Source: Lumbricus rubellus (lineage: Eukaryota; Annelida; Clitellata; Crassiclitellata; Lumbricidae). Taken from it: a DNA stretch of 64,000 nt. Location of the stretch: positions 7,750,927-7,814,926 of the forward strand of contig OX243819.1 of assembly GCA_945859605.1 (NCBI GenBank). The letters are read 5' to 3'. Position numbers and translations under genes: made by a program. Below, piece by piece: positions 1 to 34,008 of the stretch (position 1 is its first letter; each line of letters opens with the position of its first letter). Below the pieces are notes generated by a model. It was not told the origin of the DNA. It worked only from the letters and a program-made list of their open reading frames with translations, and made no database searches.

Positions 1-22448
<22,448 letters not shown>

Positions 22449-22828
22449 CTTTACTAATAAGATCAGTTTTGGTCGACCTCGCACCTGGAAAATCTACCGA
22501 AAACCACTCCAGACGACGGTGGAAGGAAACACAGCGATGGAGCAGATGATGATCATTTGCCAAAGACAGCAAGAGACAACTGATAATATAGAGAGACAAC
22601 AGTGATTATAGAGAAAGAGAGAGAGAAAAAAGAAGACGGTTGAGCCGAGTTGAGCCGAAGTCCGAACAACACAACGAGCAGAGACTGTTCTGCTACAAAT
22701 GTTCAGGAGGAAGAGGATGATGAGATGGTGCAGCAGCAGCAGCAGCAGCCACAGAAGATGATCGACTGAGCGAAGAAAAAGAAGAAGAAGCAGAACGAGC
22801 AACGTTTAGTTTAGGAAAGCGAAGTCAC

Positions 22829-22841
22829 GCTGCTGCTGCTG

Positions 22842-22892
<51 letters not shown>
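22829..22892. repeat. (CTG)n microsatellite upstream of SERCA
   Basis: About 20 GCT triplets, one interrupted by GAT, some 380 bp upstream of the SERCA start codon (transcribed as CAG if within the leader). Confidence 0.9.
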
Positions 22893-22969
22893 AGCTGTAC
22901 GACGGGCGTGAAAAAACCTATCGACAGCGCGATGAACGATTAGTCTACGTCGAGATCACTATATTCCGA

Positions 22970-23347
22970 GTCTCTCTCTCTCTCTCTTTCTCTCTCTGTG
23001 TCTCTGTCTGTCTCTCTCTCTGTGTTTCTGTATCTGTCTGTATGTCTGTCTATGTCTCTGTCTGTCTGTCTGTGTTTATTTGTTTCTGTCTCTGTATCTG
23101 TCTATCTATCCATTTATCTTGCCTGCATGTCTATCGATCTCTTTCTCTCATAGTTAGTTCCTTGCGTCAGATTTTCTTTTACTCAGTGTCTCTGTCTCTC
23201 TTTTCTCTATCCTCTATCCTCTATCTCTATTTTTATTTCTGTTTCTGTCTCAGTTTGTCTATCATTTGTCCCAGACTCTCTCTGTGTCAGATTCCTTTCT
23301 ATCACCGCTTATCTGTCTCTCTGTAGATATGTATCTCTTTCCCCCCC

Positions 23348-23426
<79 letters not shown>

Positions 23427-23560
23427 TCTCTCTCTCTCTTTCTCTCTCTCTCTCTTTGTGTCTCTGTCTCTGCCTGGCTGTCTGTCTGTCTCTGTCTCTG
23501 CTTGTCTTTGTCTGTCTCTCTGTCTCTGTCTTTCTCTTTTTTTCTCTCTCAGTCTGTCTC
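22970..23560. repeat. (CT)n/(CTGT)n polypyrimidine tract
   Basis: A long TCTC microsatellite with CTGTCTGT blocks; the purest stretch is at 23351-23455. The Leu-Ser frames through it are spurious. Confidence 0.92.
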
Positions 23561-23754
23561 TGTATTTGGTGCCTCTAAGCTCTATTTACAGCACATTCAC
23601 TTTCCCTCCCATATAATTCCGTCCTTCCCTGCCTCAGTTTTTTCGTTCCATGCAATAACCGCAGCTGCAGTGTATATTATATTGCGAAATGGCATCTGCT
23701 TCGATCCTTCCTCAGTTCGGGTTTCGGGTGTTTACACGATGGGGCAGGTGCATG

Positions 23755-23890
23755 TCTACATATAGATGCATATACATGTATAGATGCATATCTACATATA
23801 CATGTACAGATGCATATACATGTATAGATGCATATACATGTATAGATGCATATCTACATGTATAGGTGCATATACATGTATAGATGCAGG
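23755..23890. repeat. Minisatellite ATACATGTATAGATGCAT
   Basis: About six units of 18-24 bp, built of the palindromes ACATGT and ATGCAT. Confidence 0.8.
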
Positions 23891-24722
23891 TGGTCGACAT
23901 CGCAATCTATCTCTCGCACATTAGAAGCTAAATTTTCCCTGTAAATACGTCGATCAACGCACGGTATTATTAATAATAACTGATTCAGAGTCGAAATGTA
24001 GCAGTATACATGTATCCTTTTATGTCAATTAAGCACTGGGTCCGTAACCTGTTGTGAGAATGACAATTATTGCTGCATCGTTGCGACTTAAAAGAACAGA
24101 AGTCATTTGAAGACAATTATTGAAGACAATTGAAGAAAACTGAACACAATAATAATTTTTAATTCCTGAGGGATCTGAGGTATCTCGGGTAAAAAATAAT
24201 TATAATGATAGGTATAATACACTTTTACAGCGAAAGTAGAGGTGCGCGATACTAGTAGCTAGCGGATTAGATTGTCACGCGAGAGTTTGGGCTTCAGATC
24301 CTTGCCGGACATAAATTTCTGGTACCGGGTATACGAATGTAGGTCATCCCGAGCATGATTAGTGTAGACACACACAATTTTGAGTAATCAACATCGTTTA
24401 ATTTAATTACATAGGCATTATGTCATTTTAAGTGAATGATTTTCAACGCAACTTGAAAGATTGATTTAAATCCATTCCGTCATCAGCTGAAGAGTTCGAT
24501 CAAACACATAACATAACATAACATAACATTAACATAACATAACATAACATTAACATAACATATCATATCACAATGCATCAGATCTTTCGGTGAGTTTCAT
24601 TGTTCAAAAGATCGGCTACGATTTGACACGAAGGACTTGGAGCTTGTATTCCAACAGCTGCTGTACAGCTTGACAATACAATTTAAAAAGTTCTTATAAT
24701 AGGCCATGCGACTGGTAAGTTA

Positions 24723-25441
24723 CTAGCTGTGGCTGTTGTAGTCTGTCTGGTTTGACAACTTGTAAGAACAAGACGAAGTTGAACGAGAATCTTGTGTCGC
24801 AACCGCCGCATTCACATGTCGAGGGTCAATACCTCTTCCTCCTACTCCTCCACCTGCTCCATCTGCTCCTCCTTCTCCCACTCCTCCTCCTCCCACTCCT
24901 CCTTCTTCTTCTCTTCCTCCACGATTCAGTCCGATGTAATTCGCGCAACTGACGAGATCAGACAGTGCGCATGCGCTGCTGTTCTGATCATCCGTGTAAC
25001 TATGCAGACGAAAACTGGATGGAACCGGATCGCACAGGATAGAACCGGTTGTGGTCGTCGGTTCAAACAGGTTGACCCCATGGTTGGCTGCGTGAATGGG
25101 GATTGGCGTTGGGTTGACAGTAGATCGGTATGGATGGTACATAATATTATGTGCATAACTTCCTCTTCCTTCTCTTCCTCCGTCTCCTCTTCGGAATGTC
25201 TGCCATGGTGTATGACTGTGGTATGTAGAAGGAGAATGCAGGTCCAGCGGTGACCCATCATGGTCAAACAAGATCCCTCCTTCCACTGATCTGTCCTGCA
25301 ACGCGTTTTCGTTAAGCGATTGCTGCGTATGATGATGCTGCGCAAGATGATGATGATGATGATTACATGTGGATGTGTCATTTCCGACGTCGACTTTCTC
25401 AAGGTCATCGAATTTCCCAGCATCATCAGATATCTTATTGC
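24723..25441 (-). CDS. T-box gene A, C-terminal exon 5
   Basis: 239 codons including stop. It opens after TTTTGCAG with N-K-I-S-D-D and carries His runs (from ATG/ATC repeats at 25330-25370). It ends ..[17 protein letters not shown]. The last ~100 residues match the final exon of gene B (33005-34008): [16 protein letters not shown], a Gly-rich tract, [20 protein letters not shown]. This region lies outside the T-box and is probably transactivation or regulatory sequence. Confidence 0.88.
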
Positions 25442-25968
25442 CTGCAAAATCGAAAGAACATCAATCAGAACAAAACAAGAAGTCGTACAGACGAGGTAGC
25501 CTACGTATTTGTATATGTTTGTATGTGCACTTGTTATAGCGACCCTTCAAGCTCTCGCTACTCAGAGGCGCTCCCGAATGCAGAGCCGACACTGCATCGG
25601 AGTTTCACGCCGAAGCGCTGAGCAATTGTGAGTGAAGAACTTGCCCAAGGTCCTTACACGGCGAGTTGGATTCGAACCTCGAACCTTCCGACTTCAAGGC
25701 AACGACGCCACCACTACACCACCGCGCCCCACACGTAAGTAAGATAAGATCGACTGCAGACGTGTTTCAATTCAAAGTACACAATAATGTAGGCTATATC
25801 CTAATAGTTATAATGGGCAGAGTCGCTGACAACAGTACTGTCGCTCCCAAGATTTCGTTGGTCTATTGATTGATTGACCTCATTCCTATTTAGCCTATAA
25901 TAATTTAGGACCCATTTCCAGATGAATGTGGAAGAACTATTTTGCCGCGTAAAATGATGCAGGATGAA

Positions 25969-26021
<53 letters not shown>

Positions 26022-29000
26022 CTTCTCTAATCTCTATTCATATCGAAACTGTAAGAGTCCAATACCATAATACATACGGTTCAAGTTCAACCGATGGTAG
26101 GCCTACACACGTAGTCTATATATCCAAGTAGGCCTAGGCCTACTATCTATAGAATGGCGGGTACTCACTTTTAAGAGGATGACGACAGTTATTGTCCATC
26201 TGATGAGTAGACATCAAGGCAGCGGTTCTTTGAGATGACGACGCTGCAGTTGTGCTATCCACAGATCCCCTACAGTCGAACACATAGAGAAAGTAACCCA
26301 CTTATATAATTATAATATACTACTCGTCGAACTACGATCACAAAAACGTTTAGATTAGACACAGATTGTGCTATTATAAATAATTTCTATAAGCTGCATT
26401 ACATTGTCGGCATTGCTATTGTTATTGTCCCTATTGTTTTTCCTATTGTCATCGTAATTATCACCTTTATATTGTTTAATTTTTATCGTCGAATTAATGT
26501 GATTTGTGTCTACTCCCTCAAAACGTAGCATAGACCTTCGAGCAGAAGGGGCCGAAGGGCTATTGTGATTGTGGTGCATGCATGCATGAGTCTATTGACT
26601 TAGATCGTTCGTTTGTGTACGGAGAGCGTGGGTTCATACCCTACTTTTCAGACAAGTCACAATTATTTTTAGGAACTATCCGATTGACGATCGGAAAGCC
26701 CTAATTAGTTAATGGATCCTAAAAAATCAGTGATTAAGTAGGCCTATGTTATACATAGCCTAAGTTATGATAAGAAAAGCAACGATAACAACGACAGCAT
26801 AAACTATGGTTTAAATAAACATTACCGTACGTTGACGCAGTTACATTAATCATCAATGTATTGGCAGCTGCCTCTCATGTTCTCTATGAAAACAGCACAT
26901 GGGACTACAGTCGTCAATAATTTTCATTGTAATTACTACTATTGTTATTATTATTGGCGTTATAGTTATTATTGCCACGCTATCTATTAAGCGTAGGCCT
27001 ATACCTGTTGTTGTTTGGTTCGTTGTCTCTGAATCCTTTAGCGAATGGGTTGTGGTTGATTTTCAGTTGAGTTATTCGAAGATTCTGGTATGACGTGACA
27101 GCGATGAACGTCGTTTCTGGAAAGTTGAATGTGTTGAAGATGTTCCATCTCATACTGAAGATGTCGTTTGCTTGAACGACGTGAACGCGTGGTTGATACT
27201 TGTGCATCGAATTCAGGATTATCTACACACAAAAGGAGCATCAGAATGATGTTAGAGCAGTGTAATTGGTGCCAAACCATTAACCATACTTGTGTGAGAT
27301 TATCAAGTGGATTAATTTATGATGGCTATGCTAGTCTCATCCAAATGACGATATCAAATGCTTAGGCCTATATCGTTCATGGATGGGGTGGAGGCACACT
27401 AGGGTAGCCAATAATATGCTTATTAGAAAAATAAAGGTGAGATTAGATTAGCTTATTAATTTTAATGATCAGACTTCATCAAGGAAATAATTGAACGATA
27501 GCTAACCCAATGGAAACAATCCCCTACAAAATTTAATGTGTCCATTGAACTTACGTGTCCATTCTGGTCGAGGTTGTTGTTGGTGAGTTTCATCTTGTGG
27601 AATGAGAGTGATTGTTTCATCCAGTGAGCTCCAGACGCTGGTGAGTCCGGATGAATGTAGAGTCTGCCTGGCATGTGTGGTTCCGCTTTTCCAGTCGCCA
27701 CCCATTCCGAGTTGTGGTACTTGTATCGACAGTCGTCGAGTGGAACGACGTCCATCAGCAGGATGTACTTCGCCCTCGAATCCAGTCCATCCACCGACAC
27801 CTTGAACGACGGAAACATCCGTCTGTTGCAGAACAATAATACGCAATGATAACAGTAAATGAAGTTCAAAACATATTAGGCTACTATATAGGCCCTAATA
27901 GAGATTATTTCAACTACATGTATGCAATTATGGCTCGACTCCAGTCCATCCACCGACACCTTGAACGACGGAAACATCCGTCTGCATGTTGCAAAGACAC
28001 AAATGCAATTACAGTATAACCGCAATTCAAAACATATTATTATAATTCAGATTATTTTAACTACACGCAGTTGTGGCTCTGGTTCTGTGAATGCAACAGT
28101 GGTGAACAAGAAACTGAACACCTATGAGGCAAGCAGTAGGCTATTCCTAATTCGGTTAGCACTTGGACTGGAAGCCAGGCCAATTCTTCCATCCATTCGA
28201 GTCGGTTATAACGTAGCAAATTATTTTTGCGAAGTTCAAGAAACTTCTTGCTGTGGAATTGCTGTGTTCGTGTAGACACTTAACTGAAGAAAATTTTGAA
28301 CCATGCATGCATTTTGCTCGCCAGCTCTTGCGCCATATATATTCCTTTAGGCTACTAAAATAGGCCTAATCAGTCAATTCTATGCTAATCTCATACTTGC
28401 AATCGGATATTTTTAAAGCGCAACTTAGCATTAGCTTCATCACATACATGTAGCAGTTGTCCAGAGATTTAATGTACGAAAGAAGATCCGACTTCGAGAA
28501 GTTACGAATGAAAGAATCTGAGCTTATAATATAAGTATAATATAAATATTATTTCCATGGAGCATTTATGAGTTTCAACACAACTGAAGCAGACAACCAT
28601 ATTATCTTCCTAGATTTGTAAGTTCCGCAACAAGACGCATATCCGCCAAGAGCGGTGGACCACTTTTCACGCATGCTTTTATAATAACGAAAACAGATGA
28701 ACCTCAACTCTAATTTAAATCGAAAAAACTTAGGTACAGGTACCGGTGTTACCAGTATACGTATACTTAAGGATAGCTTTCAATAACACTCATGATACTA
28801 GATACCAATGTCGGTTAGGGTAATTTTTCGCCCAAATTGAGTTTGGAGTAGGCTATATCTGAGTAGAAATTTCTTGTAGGGATGCTTAACAAATTTTAAC
28901 AAATTTTCTGAATGAACATATTTGAATTCGCAGAGGAAACATTAGCAACAAGCAAAGCCCAGAAATAAATGAATTACTTTCATGAAATGCTAAAAATGCG

Positions 29001-29382
29001 AATCATGTCTAATGGAACCCCGGAAACTAAAGCCCTGTCCCTCGAAGCAATTAATTGCTGAGTTACATTAAATCGTACCTTCCAGTTTTCGTGAGAATCA
29101 TTTCGGTTCCAATGGAGTGAAACTTTTCCCATAAATCTCTGTTCTCCAGCTTCATTGTGACGACATTGTTTAGACTTTGGCAGCTGAGATGCTGAGAGAG
29201 GGGGACGTGTCCCTCCTCCGTTTGAGGTCCAACGAACGATCGTCGGTCCAGTCGGTCCAGTCGGTTCAGTCGGTCCAGTCGGTCCAGTCGGTCCAGTCGG
29301 TCCAGTCGGTCCAGTCGGTTCAGTCGGTAGGGTGGCAGCGGCGCCGTTTGTGGTTGATGTCGAAACGAGAAGGGGTTCATTC
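24723..29382 (-). CDS. T-box transcription factor A (Tbx6/16-like)
   Basis: DNA-binding developmental regulator. Five exons on the minus strand: 29079-29382 (ATG at 29378-29380), 27555-27822, 27005-27222, 26169-26269, 24723-25441 (TAG). From that ATG they join in frame to 536 codons including stop. The T-box runs from [20 protein letters not shown] (exon 1) through [30 protein letters not shown] and [19 protein letters not shown] (exon 2) to [30 protein letters not shown] and [10 protein letters not shown] (exon 3). [10 protein letters not shown] and FSMRW recall Tbx6/Tbx16/VegT more than Tbx2/3, Tbx4/5 or Brachyury; the subfamily is inferred. Oddities: TSYQN instead of TAYQN, a 9-bp in-frame repeat in exon 1, and a His-rich C-terminal exon. 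An upstream exon cannot be excluded, because GAATG follows a good acceptor (TTATAG). Confidence 0.9.
25536..25730 (-). repeat. tRNA-derived SINE, minus orientation, full length
   Basis: Reverse complement of the 16109-16325 copy. B box GGTTCGAATCC region at 25665-25680, A-box region at 25715-25722, 3' end TATAGCGACCCTTCAAGCTC. Inserted in intron 4 of T-box gene A. Confidence 0.82.
25972..26020. repeat. (TA)n microsatellite
   Basis: About 24 TA units in intron 4 of T-box gene A. Confidence 0.95.
27005..27222 (-). CDS. T-box gene A exon 3 (C-terminal half of the T-box)
   Basis: 72 codons plus 2 nt, from [16 protein letters not shown] to [16 protein letters not shown]. Between acceptor TGTGTAG and donor GTATAG. 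Relative to gene B, the strand-to-helix segment reads [16 protein letters not shown] instead of [16 protein letters not shown], and the C-terminal edge is Asn-rich. It may bind DNA differently or be under weaker constraint. Confidence 0.93.
27780..28080. repeat. Tandem duplication of the exon 2 / intron 1 junction in T-box gene A
   Basis: The segment containing the first ~45 nt of exon 2 and the adjoining intron (27780-27934) is repeated at 27935-28080: TCCAGTCCATCCACCGACAC and AACGACGGAAACATCCGTCT occur twice, and the AGTTCAAAACATATTA-like block follows each. The extra copy (exon part 27938-27981) has the TGCATGTTGCA junction otherwise seen in gene B (62501-62513), not the TGTTGCAGAA of gene A's own exon. 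Confidence 0.85.
29236..29330. repeat. 9-bp in-frame coding repeat (CGGTCCAGT)n
   Basis: About eleven near-perfect 9-bp units inside exon 1 of T-box gene A. On the coding strand they give Arg-Leu-Asp (or Arg-Leu-Asn) triplets immediately N-terminal to the T-box. Gene B has a Ser/Ala-rich stretch at the equivalent place. Confidence 0.9.
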
Positions 29383-32300
29383 CTATAACGAAAGCATTTT
29401 ATCATTCTTTGTCGACATCATAATTAATTTGGTTAATTGGACTAATTATGACGACATCCATCCAGTTATCACAAAGATACAGCGGAGCCACAGAAAAGAG
29501 ACGGAATCGATTGTCACTAGGACATAGTTGTATACTGCAGGTGAAAGTGAGAGTCATCGATGAGGATAAAGCGCATCCATCAACTTTTTAGTACGTATAT
29601 ACTAGGCCTAATTAGTTGTTTGCGGTGGCGCAACATGAGGTTAGTCTGAATTAGGAGTCTGTGCATGCTTAAAGTGCTAAAGCTCGTCATTGATCGCTAA
29701 TAAGGTCAATCGAATGAACATTGCATTTCCAATGTGAGAAATGTTCGCTTTTGATGCGATTATTTGAAAACAAAATATACGAGAGACTAATGGATCGATA
29801 CTATAGCATGCAATTTTATGCAACCTAATTATTTAAATTTCCAGCTCACTCATTTAAGCATGATAGTATATAGGGGATAATAAATATTACGTAAACATTG
29901 AAGCTTAGAAATACACTACAATTGGCAAATGTAAGAGAGCAAATTCAGGGAGCTTAGACCTAACTAGTGCATGGACAACTGAAAAGCATTGGCTCCCACT
30001 AAATGTGTGATTCGTTTCTTAAATAGTTCATTTGTATTGTAGACCTTTTGCATTTTTACCAATCTTTACAATGATCATTGCTGTTGAGAACTGCAGGTTC
30101 ATTCAAGAAAAGTTTCCATTCGTGTGCACGGATTATCATGAGATTGAATCATTTGAAGACTTGGCTTCCAGTAAAAAAGAGGCTCATCAGACGTAGACAA
30201 TTTTTAGATGTGATAGGTATACTTCTTACCTGTAAAATCCATTGCGTCTAGTCGTTTCCTCAATCGATTTACCTGTTGACTATGTGGTGAACCTCTCCTT
30301 GCAAAATCTGTCTCCTCTCCAGTCTATTAATGTGTGTCCCTGTGACCACACATGCATGAGCATGACGCACTAGTGATGCCGTATTCATATTTAGAGGCGC
30401 AACATAAATGCTGACTTAAAGCATCAAAGACACGAGAACCTTGAGAGGTGACATAATTACAGCGCAAGGTGTCGATTGTTAGATGACAATTGGCTTTTGA
30501 TGTTGAGCACCGCATAGGCTACAATAGACTTTGAAGTCACGGCTTGTTTCTAACAAACCTATTCTTACTATAACAGGCCTGACTCCAGCACGATACTGGA
30601 AATACAGTCATAAGTCACTCAAACGTATATGACATGGGAAAGGTTAAGCCTGCATTAAGTTTTCACTGAGAGTCTAAAAATTTCTAGGCCAGCATACAAA
30701 GCGAAGCACTTCAATGAACGTTATCATCAGTCCACTTTACACAGACTTTGTTAGATGTCGGTTTTCCAATAAAGGCGTGCTCACTTAATATTACAATCCG
30801 CAGACTAAGGTTCCTTGTAGGCAGGGTGAGAATTGCCGGGGGGGTTGGGGGGGTTCAACCCCCCCCAGTCTTTTTTAGAGCCCCATGTTAAAGTATGTTT
30901 TTCATACCCCAATTTCAAGTTTATCATAGGCCAACCCCCCAGTTATTTTTCCACAATTCTCATACTGCTTGTAGGATATAACCTAGGCTAGGCCTACAAC
31001 AACTCCTAACTTATAGGGAGAGGTTTAGTAATTGCGATCATGAATTTATGGAATTTGGACAAACTACTATTGATTTAAACAGTCCTCATTATTTCGTATT
31101 TATGTCGACCGAAATATCGCACTTTCCAGAGGTTCAACGTGCCTTGGGAATTCTGGGAGGTTTAAATAATCCTTCGAATCGGGAAATGGTGTCAATGTTC
31201 TACTAAATGATCTTGCTTTAATCGGACAAGTGTCGCTGCCGTCTTCAATTGGTCGCATAATAATTAGATTTAAGTTAACCGAAATGTCACGCGTTCCACG
31301 AATCTCTTCAAAGACTGCCAGCAGGTAGACTAGGCCTACATGTATACGTGGTGAGCTTGAGAATGATCATTAAATCTATAGCCTACCTTTTCCTCTCTGC
31401 TTACACGCCTCTGTGGTCATGTTCTCTACTGTCCCCGATAAATAGGAGTTGATGACGACCCGCAATTCAACGAAGGGCCATAGGTCTATAATATTGAACA
31501 GACTGACGTGTAAACAAAACTGAGGTGTTATATAATTGCTTTAATGTTCATCGAGTGTAATAGGCCTACGTTGTGTTTTCTATCACCATGAAACATCTCA
31601 TACAAGAATTTGTATTGATCATGTAGCCTACTCTACTCCTCGTCTGAATTGTGTTGTAATGGAAACGATGAAGACTACACATGTAGCAAGCTCGACAGAT
31701 ATGCAGTGACTTAGTCTATACGCATACTCTGCCAGCGAAAGAATGTAGTTGAATATGCAAACCTTTATCAATCAATTAATCAGCCAGTCAACTACAATGT
31801 AGAATTTAAATAGTCAAGATACCTACTCAGATTCGCTCCCGGCCGAGATCAAGCGAAAAACCCGTTTTCAACAGTACTGTTTATGAAACTGAGAACAGTT
31901 TGGGATGTGTCGCATAGTCAAGGGAAGCCTGCTCCAGGTTGTTGGACTAACCGCAGAGAACGAACGCCTCTGCATTGTTGCAGAGCGAGTGAAGATAACC
32001 ATTAAGTCACAATGGACAGTAGAGCGCAGTGCGCGGCGGCCTATGCAAGTGTAAAGAGGAGGCAAAGCTCGTGCAGAGAGAAGAGGATTTCCAGCCTGAT
32101 AAACATCGCCACACCAAAGGTGCAATCCTGAATTAGATGCCCCATCCATGGCCCCGTATCAGTATGCTGATTATTTACAAGTGTTTAATCTAGCCCCCTG
32201 TTTGGGGGTAGATTCGGGTTTATGGAGGGGCGAGGAAAGTTCGTTTTGGTCGGACATTTTGGGCGGATGGCTGGGTCGCCGACGAGATCTTCATCGAAAT

Positions 32301-33004
32301 TTTTTTCAAGAAATGTACCAATTTCGCTATACTGAAAAAACTTATGACATTTTTAAAAGTATTTTCTTCTATTTTGCCGAAACTTACCATTATGTCCGTT
32401 TATGCATAGACGCAAGCCCGGCTTCGTTTTTCTGGGGCGGGGTGAAAATTTCTACACATTTCTGGAGGGGGGAAATGCATGGTACGTATTTATGTGCATA
32501 GGCCTACTATAGGCTACAGCTGCTACACCACATCGCGATTTTTTATGGAAAGAAATCCAATCCTGGTGGACTTCTCCCAGAGACGTTTAGATTAAACACT
32601 GACTGATTATATATCCTAATGATTACTTTTAATGTGCTTTTTACAGGATTTGTATACTTCTTGGAGGATCGGATATATACAATTGGGATAATTATTTTAT
32701 GAATTAAAACTCAGTTCGTTATATTTGTCGCCTATAGCCTACATTTGAACAATAAACTTTATTTGGTTCAGGCTTAATTTTAAAAAATAAGCGGCACAGA
32801 ACAACTATACACATAATAATTATGACAAATGGATGCATTACATGTAGATGTGAACTTCAAATTGACAGCATTCTTGGAACTAATGTAGCTTATAGGCTAT
32901 AATAATAATAAGCTTATAGGCCTAGATGCCGAGCTCAGTTTTCACAAGTTAGCATCGGTCTGTATAATACTAGTCCTGTGTTATTCGCTGTCTTCATCAT
33001 AATA
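29383..33004. other. Intergenic between the two T-box genes
   Basis: Separates gene A's 5' end from gene B's stop codon. Apart from a LINE relic (31868-32149) and a G/C-homopolymer patch at 30836-30960, I see no gene. Gene A's promoter must lie in the right-hand part of 29.4-31 kb or further upstream. No TATA box was assigned. Confidence 0.6.
31868..32149 (-). pseudogene. LINE reverse transcriptase C-terminal relic
   Basis: The minus frame ends TMQRRSFSAVSPTTWSRLPL then NCSQFHKQ. This resembles the region after the RT thumb in CR1/Jockey-type LINEs (R-x-F-S-x-x-x-P-x-x-W-x-x-L-P..F-K). Only the 3' 280 bp remain, as expected of 5'-truncated LINE copies. Confidence 0.65.
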
Positions 33005-34008
33005 TTAGGCAAAGTGAGGCATGACTGGTAAGTTACTGTGGCTGTTGTAGTCTGTCTGGTTTGACAACTTGTAAGAACAAGACGAAGTTGAACGAGAGTC
33101 TTGTGTCGCAACCACCGCATTCACATGTCGACGGTCAATACCTCCTCCTCCTCCCACCGCTCCTTCTTCCACTCCTCCTCTTTCTATTCCTCCTCCTCCT
33201 TCTCCTCTTCCTCCTCGATTCATTCCGATGTAATTCTCGCAACCGACGAGATCAGACAGTGCGCATGCGCTGCTGTTCTGATCGTCCACGTGACCATGCA
33301 GACGAAAACTGGATGCCACCGGATCGCACAGAACAGCAGAACCGGTTGGGACCGGTTGAAAGAGGTTGACTCCGCCGTGGTTGGCTGCTGCGTGAATTGG
33401 GATTGACATCATTGGGTTGACGACGGTAGATCGGACGTGTGGATAGTACAGCGGATCAGACAACGAAGCAGCAGCAGAAGAAGAGGAAGTTGGTCCTGCA
33501 GTACCAAAGGCTGTTAATGGATTTGCGTAATATGTTGACAGGTACTGACAGTGCGGAGTGATGTCGATCTGGAAAGATGAGGATCCCACTCCACGCACAG
33601 CTGCAGCAGCAGCAGCAGCGGAAGTGGCGCCCAACTCCATCGCTGATGACGAATCACTCCTCTCTGGACCTGGAAGAAGAAGCTTCGATCCACCGACGGT
33701 CGCCTGCAGCAACGCATTGCTTCTCAGCGATCCAGGATGAAGCCGTGTTCCAGCATGCGGAGGAGGAGGATATGGAGAGAAAACACTTTCCATCTGCGAT
33801 GACATGATTCCGTGTGGATGATGAACGGAGGAGTTGACCTCTCGATAATTTCCTTGTGATGATCTGTATGGAAGATGAGATGAAATGCATGCGTTGCTGC
33901 TGCAGCTGGTTCCCTTTCTTCCCGATGACGTCGAGTAGCTGTTGTTGTCGTCAACAGCGTCATCCGCTGGTTCCCTTTTGCTCAGCTTTCGTGCATCTGG
34001 TTCCACGT
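33005..34008 (-). CDS. T-box gene B, C-terminal exon 5
   Basis: Begins after CTTATAG with AC GTG GAA CCA (completing an Asn codon from exon 4) and runs 334 codons to TAA at 33005-33007. Ser- and Ala-rich with Gly tracts. It shares [25 protein letters not shown] and [20 protein letters not shown] with gene A's last exon, which assigns it to this gene despite the 26-kb gap to exon 4. Confidence 0.88.

Larger units (their letters stand above)
22449..24722. other. SERCA 5' flank / intergenic, repeat rich
   Basis: Contains the SERCA 5' leader and promoter region, whose start I could not place. A (CAG)n run lies at 22729-22750 and a (CTG)n run at 22829-22892, together able to form a hairpin. A polypyrimidine (CT)n tract spans 22970-23560. 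An 18-24-bp repeat of ATACATGTATAGATGCAT spans 23755-23890, and (ATAAC)n lies at 24505-24560. No gene was seen. Confidence 0.7.

Noticed and set aside
23266..23616. Ser/Leu-rich ORF
   Set aside because: Translation of the (CT)n tract.
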